Source: Hyaloraphidium curvatum
Taxonomy: Eukaryota; Monoblepharomycota; Hyaloraphidiomycetes; Hyaloraphidiales; Hyaloraphidiaceae
Assembly: GCA_025558095.1 (NCBI GenBank)
Contig: JAIVFI010000011.1
Location: forward strand, 124,001-188,000
Direction: 5' to 3'
DNA length: 64,000 nt
Shown: in pieces, positions 8,824-19,410 of the stretch
Numbering within the stretch: position 1 is the first letter of the stretch
Layout: every line of letters starts with the position of its first letter
Made by a program: the position numbers and the translations under genes
The notes under the pieces: generated by a model
Told to the model about the DNA's origin: nothing
The model's input: only the letters and a program-made list of their open reading frames with translations
Databases searched by the model: none

Positions 8824-10074
8824 TCAAAACTGGGCCTCGGCCGCCGCCATCGGGTCGTAGTCCGGCGCCGACAACACCCTCTGCAGCTGCACCCTCCTCA
8901 CCCCCACGTTCCCTCCATCAAAAAGGGGATAAGCCATCGCGTCGTTCAGCAGCTGCATCAGCCCCGTCCGCTCCTTGTACGCCTCGACGCCGACCACCCG
9001 CATTGCGTCGGTAATCACTCCGACCATGAGCTCCGAGGTGAAGACCTTGTTCAGCAGCGAGAGCTCCCCGTTGCGGCCGCCGGACCGGTCGAAGTTGTAG
9101 CACGCCTTCCAGGTCAGGTACCGCCCGGCTTCGATCTTTGCCTTCATGTCCGAGAGGATGTTGGCGACGCCCTGGTTCGAGATGACGGGCTTGTCGCCGC
9201 CGCGGGTCTCCTTGCGCGCAAAGTCGAGGGCGATCCCGAACGCGCGGCGGGCGACGCCGACGGCGAATATACCCACGAGCCCCGCGGTGGCCGTGAATGC
9301 CGTCTCGGCGATCAGGATGCCGTCGCCTACCCTGCCCAGCAGGTTCCCCTTGGGTACCCGCACGTCCTTGTAGACCACGCGCGAGACAAGGGCGCCCTTG
9401 AGCCCCGCGGTCTCGATGTTCTCGGCGATGGTGACCCCCGGCGTGTTGCCGGGCACGAGGATCACCGCCATCCCCTCCTGCGGCGTCTTGCTCGTGTCGA
9501 CGCGGGCCACGACGGCGAGCAGATCGCAGCCCTTGCCGTCCCAGCCGCCCGCGTGCGGCGTCCAGATCTTCTCCCCGTTGATGACCCACTCCTCGCCGTC
9601 CAAGCGGGCGTGCGTGCGGAATCCGCCGTCGGGGTTGGGGTTGCCGTAGTTTGCGCTACCGTGCGGCTCGGAGAAGGAGAGCCCGGCAAGCGGGGCGCCG
9701 TCGTCGGCCAGAAACGGCGCCAGAAAGTGCTTGTGCTGCTCGGGCGTGCCGAAAAACAGCAGCGGCATCAGTCCGAGGCCCGTGGAGAGGACGGAGAGCG
9801 GCAGGCTCGCGTCGAACGCGTGTAGCTCTTCCGCGAGCAGGGCGACGTCCAGGAGACTGCTCATGGTCCCGCCCATCGGCGGCGGGATCTGCATTTTGAT
9901 GTAGCCCGCGCGGACCGCGGCCTCGTACGCCGGGCGCGTGGCGGCGAACCGCGCCTCGGGCGTGGCGGCGGCGTAGTGCGCGTCGAGGCCGGAGAGGTGC
10001 GTCCGGCCGAACTCGCGCGCGGATTTCTGCAGCGCGCGCTGCGACTCGCTGAGCTCGAACGAGATGCCGGACAT
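8824..10074 (-). CDS. Nitroalkane oxidase-type acyl-CoA dehydrogenase-fold flavoprotein
   Basis: Single-exon protein of 416 residues from the ATG at 10074 (440 from an in-frame ATG at 10146). The fold is acyl-CoA dehydrogenase: N-terminal helical domain, middle beta domain with GLSFSEPHGSANYGNP and NGEKIWTPHAGGW, and a C-terminal helical domain. The catalytic Glu of standard enzymes (in YEG) is replaced: the sequence is PLFDGGNVGVRR, with Asp386 followed by Arg393. In Fusarium nitroalkane oxidase the catalytic base is Asp402 paired with Arg409, the same spacing of seven. It is therefore probably a nitroalkane oxidase-family enzyme (neutral nitroalkanes to aldehydes plus nitrite, FAD-dependent) rather than a beta-oxidation enzyme. 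No mitochondrial or peroxisomal signal is obvious. Confidence 0.75.
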   Translation of the reverse strand: MSGISFELSESQRALQKSAREFGRTHLSGLDAHYAAATPEARFAATRPAYEAAVRAGYIKMQIPPPMGGTMSSLLDVALLAEELHAFDASLPLSVLSTGLGLMPLLFFGTPEQHKHFLAPFLADDGAPLAGLSFSEPHGSANYGNPNPDGGFRTHARLDGEEWVINGEKIWTPHAGGWDGKGCDLLAVVARVDTSKTPQEGMAVILVPGNTPGVTIAENIETAGLKGALVSRVVYKDVRVPKGNLLGRVGDGILIAETAFTATAGLVGIFAVGVARRAFGIALDFARKETRGGDKPVISNQGVANILSDMKAKIEAGRYLTWKACYNFDRSGGRNGELSLLNKVFTSELMVGVITDAMRVVGVEAYKERTGLMQLLNDAMAYPLFDGGNVGVRRVQLQRVLSAPDYDPMAAAEAQF

Positions 10075-10679
10075 ATTGGGCTGCGCGGGGTGCGAAGGCT
10101 CGCCCGGGTGGTTTGGGAGACAATCTGCTGGAGGCAAGGACGCCAAGCATCGCGATGACGACGATACAACTCGAAGATGCCACCGATTCGGCCACGGCGC
10201 CGTGCCCAGGTCGTTCAGAAACTCATCCGCTTTGTGCGTGTTGCAAACGCTCAGGATGTGCGAGCGGCACGGGACTGCGGGGATCGTCCCGGACTGCCGC
10301 GGCCACTGCGGCCGGCAGCGAGGGTTCTTCGCCGCTCCTCTGCTCTGGTTGCAAGATCGCGCGGTAATGCTGTAGGATTGCTAGGAAGAATGGAGCAAGC
10401 ACAGGGAGATGTGGAGGGGCCAGGATGCGGTTGCCTTGCCGCGAAGAGCGCATGGAGATCGCAGGCTTTCTGATGGGCAGGAATCTGAACTGGTTGCAAC
10501 AAGCAACTTATTGGCGGATGACTGTTTTGCTTCGGCTGAGGAGGAAAAGCGAGAAGGCGATTGGACGGCCGTCGTTCACGTCGGTTGGTCGAAGCGCCTC
10601 CCCGCTTTCGCTCTCGCCTCCGCTCGCCGAGCCGCAAACCCGCTCGCACTCTGGTGCCACCGATCGAATCCTTTTTAAA
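10075..10679. other. Intergenic, no supported gene
   Basis: About 600 bp between the nitroalkane oxidase start and the LRR pseudogene. Several short open frames on both strands have no recognisable composition or motif. A TTTAAA lies immediately before the pseudogene ATG at 10680. Confidence 0.4.
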
Positions 10680-11799
10680 TGTCTTCCCTGTCGTTTCCGG
10701 ACCGCGACTTTGCCGCTGCCGCGCGTGGCGAACAGGCGCCCGGTGCTGAGTCAGCGTTAAGCTTCAATCCTCCACTTTGCTCTGGCGAGCCGACAGTGCT
10801 ACGGCGTGGCCCTGCCGTTGCACTACCGCGAGATTGACCTTTGCGACTTGGATATCGATGACGGGGGCATGCCCTCCGCTTTCGCGCGCCACGGAAACCT
10901 CATCAAGAGCCTGCGAGTCGACTTTGGCGAGCATTCGGACGGCCGGGGAAGGAGTTGCCGCACTAGTCAAACTCGTACTTGCCTGCGCTTCGACGTTGTC
11001 ACGACTGGTCGTCTGCGACCACGACACTGACGTGGGGAAAGAGTTCTGCTGGTCATTCGTTTGCGCCTCGGGTCTTCCGATGCTTGAGGAGCTCGTGATC
11101 GAATCGGCCGACTAGGGGGACCACGAGGCACTGACCTCAGCAGAGACGCTGGCAGTCGTCCTGCCCAATCTTCGACGGCTCGTTGTGGAAGACGACGATT
11201 CTTCCAGTGTCCCTGCCGTTAAGGCGCTGCTCGGTGTTCTAGATCTCGTGCCTTCACTGAGGAGGTCGTCATCGAGAAGTTCGGCGTCATCCTGCCCCCG
11301 CACCTGGCATCCATGCTCGACGCTACCATGCCACGCACCAGAGCTTACTCGCTCTTTCCTCTGCACCCGAGAACCTGCGGATCCGGGAGCTCGTCCTCCT
11401 GGCGTGCAAGAACCCGTGGGAGCGATCGGACCTGGCTTTCGGACCCGCCCATCGCTCCGCGCTCAAGAGAATCAACGGACCGCAACGCATCATTGTCATG
11501 ACCAGTGCGCCGTCGTACCTCGCTGCCGTGATCGAAGCATTGCCTGCCGGAATTGCCCAGGTGGAGATCAGGCCGGATTGGGGCGCCGGTGGCCCCCCTC
11601 AGAGCCAGCAGCTGGACGAGGGATCAATGGAGCTGATTCGCGCTGCTATCGGAAGGCTCGACCCGGCGTCAGGCTGTTGCTTGGCCAGAAGAATCGCCTT
11701 TGGCCGGGGGACGAACACGAGGTGGCTTTCTGGCGCTCGTTCCCGAACCTCGTCGAGCTGCGCAATCCCAGGTACATCATGAGGACGATTATGCAGTAG
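10680..11799 (+). pseudogene. Decayed LRR/F-box-like gene
   Basis: A leucine-rich protein is readable only by changing frame several times: LHYREIDLCDLDIDDGG in one frame, then LVKLVLACASTLSRLVV and LPMLEELVIESAD (stopped by TAG at 11113), then LPNLRRLVVEDDD, then EEVVIEKFGVILPPHL, then RELVLLACKNPW and SYLAAVIEALP, and finally SFPNLVELRNPRYI. No set of short introns explains all the switches, and one in-frame stop separates adjoining segments in the same frame. It resembles the F-box/LRR proteins elsewhere in the window (5296-6472, 26203-27452). It is probably a dead paralogue. A misassembled multi-intron gene is the alternative. Confidence 0.6.
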
Positions 11800-11937
11800 T
11801 GTACATTTTGCGAACGAAGAGACTGATGGTAGCCACCGGTGACTCGACGCTGGCCTTTGCCACGCGAAGGCGGTCGACGCGTCTCGCAAACTCCGACCTT
11901 CACGCTGCGCCGGTTACGTCGCGAGAGTCGCGTCGCG

Positions 11938-13255
11938 ATGGGCCTGCAGAACGCGCTCTGGCAGGCCGTGCTCATCTACTCGTGCTACGTTCTCGTAGGC
12001 GTCGCGGCGGTCTACGCGGCGCGCAATGTCCATGGCCGGGCGGCGCGGGGCATCGCGACGGGCGTCCTCATTCTCGCGGCGCTGCACTGCCCCCTAGTGC
12101 CGCAGTGGCGCTCTCCGAGCTCGCCTAAGCTGTTCGACGAGTCTAAGAACCTCTACTGGATGCTCGTCTGCTGCACTTTTGTCGTCAGCTTGAGAATCTT
12201 CTACTTCGTCTACCTCCGCCCTCCGAGCTTCTCGTCGGCCCTGCCCTTCTCTTTCCTCCTCGCGTCCATGATGTTCAACACCGACATCGAACACGGCGTG
12301 CAGGGGATCCGGCGGTGGAGGGAGCCAAAGATGTGGTCGCGCATCGGCACCACGTTGCTCGCTCTACCGGCCAAGCTGGCGCTCCTCGCTTGGCTTGGGC
12401 AGGTTCAGGCGCCCCCCGAAAGGCGTGCGCGGCTGTACAAGACCGTGTACACGTGGAACATGCTGTCGCTGCAGTACCTGCTGGACGGCTTCTGGACGGG
12501 GCTGATGTTCTATCCCTACCTGAGCCTCCCATTTGACACGGTAGGACAGTCGCGAAGTGCATGATTCTAGGCAGCTAATGTTCCTCATGCAGTACCTCGT
12601 GCTTGGTAGCCTGTTTACGGGGCTTCCCATGGAGCCTATGTTCGCCAGCCCCGCGCTCACGACTTCTCCGCGGGATTTCTGGAGTGGCAGGGTAGGAAGC
12701 CTTGCTGTCCTCATGCCCGCACTTTCGAGCTCTGACCGATGATCCGCTGACGCAGTGGAACCTGCTCGTCAAGAACACCTTTCATCGCTCGATCTTCGTG
12801 CCGGCGACGCATGTTGGGCACCCCCAGAACGGCGACACGAAGGCCATCGTGTCCTTTGCCGAAAAGGTCGTCTCCTCCCTCGGCGTCTTCTTTGTCTCGG
12901 CCATCTCGCACGAGTGCGTTGCCGATCATGCCCGCTTTATGCCGACGATTCGCTCACCGCCTGTGACAGTTGGATCAACTACCTCACTTTCGGCCGCTAC
13001 ACTCCCGACAACTTCATCTTCTTCATGCTTAACGGCCTCCTGACCAACATCGAGTCCTACATCACGCACTTCCGCCCACACCTATTCAAGCGCCTCGGCG
13101 AGCTGCCGAGGTGGGTCAAGGTAGTCTCGATGTGGACGCTGATGGGTGCCACGGTGCCCGTGTTCATGAGGGAGTACCTGAGGACTGAGATGGTCGATGA
13201 GGCGGCGTCTTACGCAAGGTGGGCGGTGGAAAGCTTGGGGATCCGAGTGGCATAG
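11938..13255 (+). CDS. Wax-synthase-domain membrane-bound O-acyltransferase
   Basis: Protein of 381 residues from four exons: 11938-12540, 12593-12691, 12756-12913 and 12970-13255 (introns 52-64 nt, phases consistent). It is strongly hydrophobic with about eight membrane segments. The wax-synthase/fungal MBOAT order is visible: FWSGRWNLLVKNTFHRSIF in the cytosolic loop (the family has FWgrrWH), then a hydrophobic helix ending SAISHD, where His is the likely catalytic residue, then WINYLTFGRYTPDNFIFFML. The family transfers acyl groups to fatty alcohols, sterols or terpenoids in the ER. In basidiomycetes such genes also sit in terpenoid clusters, but no terpene synthase is nearby, so the substrate is unknown. 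Confidence 0.7.
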
Positions 13256-13437
13256 GAGCAAGGTGGCGTTGTCGGGCACGAGCGGGATGCGGGCTGCTGG
13301 TGCTTGGTCTTTCTTCGGCATGGATCTTTTGGATGATTGAATGTATCCTTCTCCTTCTTGTGGGGCCGTGGAATCGCAGCAAGGGCGACGATGTCAATAC
13401 GACGCCTGAACCGCCGTCACAATTTCCTTGTATTCCA

Positions 13438-14226
13438 ATGACACATGCATGCGTTGAACGCGCTCATTATCGCCACGCTGATCCACCGCGTCCGCCACCC
13501 CACCTTGACCTGTCCCTTTTCCTCCCACCACCTTCCGCCCACCAGCGCGCTGCATGGCGCCGTGAAACGCTCATCTCCGCCCCCGACTTCCTGCCACCGC
13601 CGATCTTCGCCCGCCTCGCCGACCAATGCACTGCGCTGATCCACAGCACGGCGGCCAAACGCACTCCGCATTCCGCATCGGCGTTGCGGAGCGGCATCAG
13701 CGTCCCGGCATCGCATCTGGAGGGCACCCTTGCGCAAGCAGTGTACACCAACGCAGAGCTGCGCAACTGGCTCCGACGGGCGACGGGGAACGCCGCCCTG
13801 GACCTGGCCAGGGCAGACGATCCTTCGAAAATGACGCTGATTGCCTACGACCGACGCGGCGATGCGATTTCGTGGCACTCACTACGCCGGGCAGCGTCTG
13901 ACGATGCTCATCTGCCTCACCAACCGCGGCCGCGACGGAGGCGTTTCGTGTGGTCAGCTGCAGTATCTGCGCGCTGATGGACGGCAAGAGACGGTCGACC
14001 TCGTCAAAGGCGGCATGGTCGTGTTTGACAGCAACGCCGTGGTGCACCGCGCCACGTCTTTGCCGACGACATGCTGATGGACATGGGCATCAAGATGGCG
14101 AGGAACGCACCGACGAGGGAAGAGGACTGGAATACGGTGTACATGGCCAGGAGCTGGGGCGGGCTGCTGGAGGAGCGGAGGCAGAAGAGGAAGGCGCTGC
14201 TGACGGCGCGCGGGGCGCGCATGTAG
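13438..14226 (+). pseudogene. Broken 2-oxoglutarate/Fe(II) oxygenase-like gene
   Basis: Starts at ATG 13438 and reads through TLISAPDFLPPPIFARL and SKMTLIAYDRRGDAISWH. The frame then must shift by one base near 13883 to continue THYAGQRLTMLICLTNRG, GQLQYLRADG and VVFDSNAVVHRATS, and again near 14060 to reach DMLMDMGIKMARNAP and EDWNTVYMARSWGGL, ending at 14226. Fungal relatives have SWHxDxxxYxGxxxT, where the first His and Asp bind iron. Here the residues just after SWH, including the Asp, are missing, while the distal His (VHRA) remains. This suggests a small deletion that destroyed the iron site. An unusual intron cannot be fully excluded. Confidence 0.5.
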
Positions 14227-14467
14227 GCGGGGTTGGGGCCGGACAGTTGGACACCGGGGAAATTTACATTTGCTGCCTGCCTGGATAGCATCAAGCTAGA
14301 GAATGTTCTCGTCGCTCGCTAGGCGTCCGGCCCGGCAGAATCGGGTTCGCTGTGGGCGTTCCATGGAACCCCGGCACTGGTGGCTGGGGGCTGCGCCTTC
14401 CGCAACGGCCCTTCAAAGTCCCCCTCGCTGACGGCTCTCCCCCACCCCTCTACTCGACATAGCCACA

Positions 14468-17400
14468 ATGCGCTCCCTTCCGCTGCTTGCTCTTTTCTCT
14501 CTGCTCGCCCTCGGCACCTCCGCCGCCCCGCTTCGCCGGCAAACGGGCCCGCCGGCGGCCGCTGGAAGCACCGGCCTCCGCGCGACGGCGTGCAGCGATT
14601 CCGCCCTTTCGCTCTCGTGCGACGGCGGAAGCGTCATCGCGATTGCCGACGCCTTCTACGGCCGCGACATTCCCGGGGAGGCGGCGCTGGATTTCTCGTG
14701 CCAGACGCCGGCGAACAACACGCAGGCCGACGACTGCTCCCTGTCGCCCGCCCTCTCCGCCGCCCTCGCCGTCGACGTCGGACGGTCGTGCGATGGCCAG
14801 CAGAGCTGCAGCTACCTCCTCGACGGGCACAATGCCGACATGTGGGGCGACCCGTGCCCCGGGATCCACAAGTTCCTGCGGGTGTCGTACGACTGCATGG
14901 CGCCCGCCCTGTTCAACCCTGTGCCGCCGGCGCCGGAGCCCTCGGCCTACCCGACGCTGGGCATCCGCAGGCCGTCGACCTTTGCCGCGGACAAGTGCCC
15001 GCTGGTCGCCTCGGCCGTCGCCAACTTGTCCGCCACCGTCGCCAACTGGGCCATCAAGGTGGCCCCCAACCCAGGTCCCTTCAATGCCTTTACGATCGAC
15101 ATGGTCGACCTGGACATGTCGGCTCTGGCCTACCTGATCGAACTGTGGACCGGAAACCAGGGATCCATCGCCACGACCTACTACCTCCACATCCGCGCCC
15201 TCAACGTCTTTTTCCCCGGCACCACGGTCAGCATCGGCCGCACCAACGAGGTCAACATGACCACGGTCATCATCGAGGCCGCCAACATCATCGCCATGCC
15301 CGGGAGCAATCTCGACGTCTACTCGTACTACCCCAACCCCGCCACGGGAGCCAAGGGGCCCGACGTGCGGATCAAGGCCGGGCGCGTGTTCGGCAGGCTG
15401 GACGTGCGGTTCAACTCGATGGCCGCGGGGAGCCCACTGACTTCGACCGTGACGGGAACCTACGACCGTGAGCCCTCCGCGGTCGCGCCAATGGTCCAAT
15501 CTTCTAACCCCTCCCCTGCCAGTCGGACTTTCGCCGGCTCTGGCCCCTCCCAGCGCTGCCGGGTGTAGCATGTGGCAGCAGGCAGGAGAGTATGACTTGG
15601 CCTACATGCCCCTGCCCCGCTGCGGCCAACTGCCAGCGCCCGACCAAGGCTTCAACCCCATCTGCGCCTCGAACTTCCCCTCCAGCCCCGGGCCAGTGCA
15701 GCTCACCATCAGCGCGTACTTCGGTCCCGGATGGGCCACCGCCCCTGCGCAGGACATGATCGGGCTGCCGATGAACACGGACCGGTTCACGTGGCCGGGC
15801 AAGTCCGATCCATACGGCACGCTGAAGCTGGACGCCCGTGTGTTCTACAACGCCGAGGGCCGGCCTGGCAACGCAAGCACCACCACGACCGCCTACTCTG
15901 GCGTCGCATCCAGCGCGGACTACACCATCCCGCTCTCGTCGCAGCCTCGGGTCAACGGCTCCATCGCCGCCCTCTACAAATGGTCGGCGTCTTTCGACCC
16001 CTCCAACCCCCTGCCCCCCATGGCGGCGCTGCAGCAGGCCGCCTGCGCCGGCGGCTGGCCGGACACCATCACACAGATCGCCTCTGGCCCCATCGTCCCC
16101 ACCCCGGGTGCCGGCACCGCCAACCCCGCCTCTTTCCCGCACCTCCCGCGGCAGCTGGCGGCCCTCGCTTCCGCCTGCACGGAGGAGATGGTCGGCTCGG
16201 GTCGGTACGCCGAGGCCTTTGCTTTTGGCCTGGACCTCGGCGACCTGCTCAGCCTGGGCGCCGCGCCGGGTGATTTCGACGCCTCGGCGAGCATCGGCAC
16301 CCTCTTCACCTCGCAGTTGTCGCTGCGCGCCAACCGCCGCGACCTCGCCATCCAGCCGGTGCCGTTCCTCTCGCAGAAGAGCATCAACCGGCTGGCGGCA
16401 CTGGAGGTGCAGAACCTCGAGGCGCTGGCGGTGCAGGTCGAAAAGGCCAGGGACTCGACGCAGCCCATCTCGAACGCGCTGCAGGCCGCGCGGGGGGCCG
16501 CCGCCGCCGCTGCCGCGCAGGCGGGGGTGTACCAGGACGCCCTGGGGCTGGACATGAAATACGTGCACTCGCTCGGCCTGGCGGTACAGCAGCTCAACGA
16601 GTCGTTCCTGGAGGCACACGCCAACCTCAACAAGACGGGCAAGGCATTCATGGAGGGCGTCAAGGAGAAGGTGGAGGAGAACATCTTCGAGGCCGCCTTC
16701 GAGCTCGTCTTTGCCATCCTGTCGGCGCTCATCGGCGGGATCGGGGAGGGCGCGGCGATCGCCAAGATCGGCAAGGACGCGGGGTCCCTGGCGGCGCTTT
16801 TCAAGGACCTGGACAAGGTGGCTAACCTGCTCAAGGAGATTGGAACTCTGCTTTCGGGGATCAACTCCATCATCGCGGTGAGCATTGCCCTCGTCCGTGC
16901 CTCCCTCCCCGCCGTGCTGACCTCCTCTTGCCTTTCCGCCCCAGGCTTCGGTGGCCCTCAACAACGCGATCAACAGCAACCCGGTCGGCAACACTGACCT
17001 CAGCGGGGCCATCGCGTCGGCGCTGTCGGGCAACCTGAGCTCCGGGAACCTCGCCTCGCTCGCGTCGTCGGCACTGGCATTCCAGAACCTCCACGGTGGG
17101 CAACTGCCGCCTTTCCCGCCAACCCCGAGTGGATCCTGACCACTTGCCGCCCACCGCAGACGAAGCGTACCTCACAGTCGGCCCGGCCATCAACCAGGGC
17201 ATCTCGGGCGCCGCCGCGTACGCCGAGGCCCTGGCCAAGACCGCCAACGCCGGCGGCGATCTCGTCAAGGCCCAGGTCAACTACCTCGCGGCGCAGAACA
17301 AGGAGCTCGTGGCGGCGCTCAAGTTCCAGGCGGCCCAGGCCGAGGCGACCGCGCTGCAGGCGCGGGCGAACCAGCTGGCCAACGACGAGACGGCGGTGGT

Positions 17401-18263
17401 GGATGCCGTGATCGAGATGGAGTTTTCGCTGATGAAGCAGAAGCTGCGGTCGCTGGGCCTGATCTGGGAGGGTGGGTGCAGCCGCGAGCCTTTGCTTCGC
17501 TATAGCTGCTGACGGCCAGCCCCGTGCAGCCTGCTCGGCCTACGAGTTTGCCAAGACGCTCCCGTGCCCGGTCAACTCCAGCTTCTCCTACCCGAGCCTG
17601 TCGAGTCCGGCCAAGTATTTTGCCTACCAGCTGGACGCCGCGCTCGCCAGCGTGACCCAGGTCGCCGACCTCGAGCAGTGCTTCTGCAACATCAGCTGGG
17701 TCATCACCGAGCCCACCTTCATCGGCAATCTCTCGGCGAACGGCTCGGCGGTGCTAGACCTCTCGGATCCATGGGGCGAGCTCGTCCGCGACCTCCGCCC
17801 GTTCGACAACTTCCACGTGCTGCGCATGGACCTGAAACCCTTCGGCATCCAGCCCGCGGGCACCAACCCCGACCCGATCCTCGCCCTCACCGTCACCTCC
17901 AACGGCGAATACCGCAGCCTGACCACCGACCCGGCCTCAGGGCAGCGTCTCGTGCAATCGTTCATGGCACCCACATTCCCTCTGGGCCTGACGCTGCAGC
18001 CCACGATCGGCTGGAAGGTGGTCGAGTTTGCGGATCTGATCGACGTCGAGACGGGCAAGGACTACGTGCCCACGCCCTACACGCGGTTCCTGGTGGAGGA
18101 CAACCCGCTGGGGTCGCGGTGGAACTGGTCGGGGGTGTTTGCGGTGCAGATCGAGCTGTGGGGTTACGGGAGAAACTCCTACGGCGGGAGCGTGGGGGCT
18201 CTTGGAGCGTGCGACGTGTGCCAGACCATCAGTACTGGCGGGAGCAGCACGGGACAGCGTTGA
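14468..18263 (+). CDS. Large secreted protein with N-terminal SUEL-type lectin domain
   Basis: Protein of 1183 residues from five exons: 14468-15467, 15523-16877, 16945-17095, 17160-17471 and 17530-18263 (introns 55-67 nt, all phases agree). A signal peptide (MRSLPLLALFSLLALGTSA) is followed by a possible dibasic processing site (LRRQ). Residues 40-143 form a SUEL/galactose-binding lectin domain: eight cysteines in the canonical order with SVIAIADAFYGR near the start and DPCPGIHKFLRVSYDC at the end. The following 200 residues are beta-rich with repeated N-glycosylation sites. The central exon is largely helical, with a hydrophobic, glycine-containing segment at about residues 718-755. The C-terminal 240 residues are Cys-containing and beta-rich. 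The lectin part suggests binding to terminal galactose or rhamnose; the remaining domains are not recognised. Confidence 0.75.
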
Positions 18264-18624
18264 GGGGGGCGGGTCGGAGACTAGACATTGCTTGCCCATG
18301 GCAGACATGGTTAGCTCGTTCTATTTGATTCTGAAGGCGAGGGAAGAGAGGCTGTCGCAAGTCGCAATCGTCTCTGGCTGAGCCATCTCGCTGCCACGCA
18401 TTCTGCGCCTCTTGCATGCTCTTGAGCACTTCCTTCATGGTCTGGTGCAGCCAGGCTTGCATAGCATCCGGGGGAGCCGGCTGCATCTCGCGCGCAATGG
18501 ACCACCACTGACGAGTAGTACCTTTGGAAGGCGCAAGGCAGACGTCGAACGCGGGGAGGCCGGAGGGGAGGTCCCCGACGCCCACAGAAACGCGCGGGAT
18601 CAGGTCGGCCAGGGGACCGACCAT
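18229..18624 (-). CDS. Possible small hypothetical gene or remnant
   Basis: An open frame with protein-like composition (DLIPRVSVGVGDLPSGLPAF, then a helical AWLHQTMKEVLKSMQEAQ). The same frame stays open upstream to about 18786 (HTTFGHPDPRFEDDLRGALD) but has no ATG before 18624, so a 5' exon or truncation is possible. Its end overlaps the last 35 bp of the lectin gene, tail to tail. I do not recognise it. It may be a fragment at the edge of the transposon-bearing patch. Confidence 0.3.
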   Translation of the reverse strand: MVGPLADLIPRVSVGVGDLPSGLPAFDVCLAPSKGTTRQWWSIAREMQPAPPDAMQAWLHQTMKEVLKSMQEAQNAWQRDGSARDDCDLRQPLFPRLQNQIERANHVCHGQAMSSLRPAPLNAVPCCSRQY

Positions 18625-19138
18625 CGCAAAATTGGCGGATTGTGTCGAAAGGACGTCATCCAGCGCCCCGCGGAGGTCGTCCTCGAAGCGGGGGTCCGGG
18701 TGCCCAAACGTCGTGTGTCGCAGAGCGGCGTTCAGCGGCGATTCGGAGCGCCTTGCCCCGGGGAAACGGCGCGCCCCACCGTGAAAGGGCAGGTCTCATT
18801 TTGCAGTGCCGAGTGCACCTCAACGGGCCCGGGATGTTGAGCGTGTCTTGCGGCGAATCGCGCGCGGTTTCTTGCCAAGGTCTCGGCGGAGCCGTCGGTG
18901 GCGTGCGCAGAGGGGGACGCTGGGCGGGAGGAGCGACTGTGACGCCCGTCCCACGACCAACACCGAAAAGTTGTGGTCGGCGCGTCGTTTTGTTTACCTC
19001 CTTTCATTCACTAGTTTACAGAGAATTTTCGGTCTTACGTTCTCTGTCCGACGATTTGCAGACAGAGATCGACAGGCCTTCGTTTGCTCAGTTCGAAGCC
19101 ACGCTCGTCAGCGTCAACCGCGAAGACCCGATCCAAGC

Positions 19139-19390
19139 CCACCCTGCGGCCACAAAACTGCGGAATCCACACCACAAAAGACACGGCAATTCTATTGCGC
19201 TTCTATTGGGCACCGGACCGGGGCATCTGGTGCAAGGGAGCGAGTGTGCTGCTAGCGTTTGATGAGTCACCAGTACCAGACTGCACGGTGGAGGGTCGCA
19301 CCTGCCACCACCAGAAGGGCCGGTCTGGTGCCCAATGGAAGAGCAGTTTGCTTACCGTGCCGTTCTGAGGCCGCAGAGTGGTGTTCACGT
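19139..19390. repeat. Imperfect inverted repeat, arms of about 90 bp
   Basis: Arm 1 (about 19139-19236) and arm 2 (about 19303-19390) are inverted copies. The best block reads TTCTATTGGGCACCGGACCG on the plus strand and TTCCATTGGGCACCAGACCG on the minus strand, and a second block shares CTGCGGCC followed by a C-rich stretch. Read outward to inward, both arms encode related peptides (TLRPQN, then F-x-WAPDR-x-x-W). The spacer is about 65-70 bp. It lies just 5' of the MULE transposase remnant and may be a terminal-repeat relic. Confidence 0.5.
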
Positions 19391-19410
19391 GCGTTCTGGC
19401 GACGATGTGA

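Noticed and set aside
15504-17033. A 509-codon minus-strand frame antisense to the lectin gene.
   Set aside because: Low-complexity Gly/Arg/Val translation and complete overlap with a spliced, domain-bearing sense gene.
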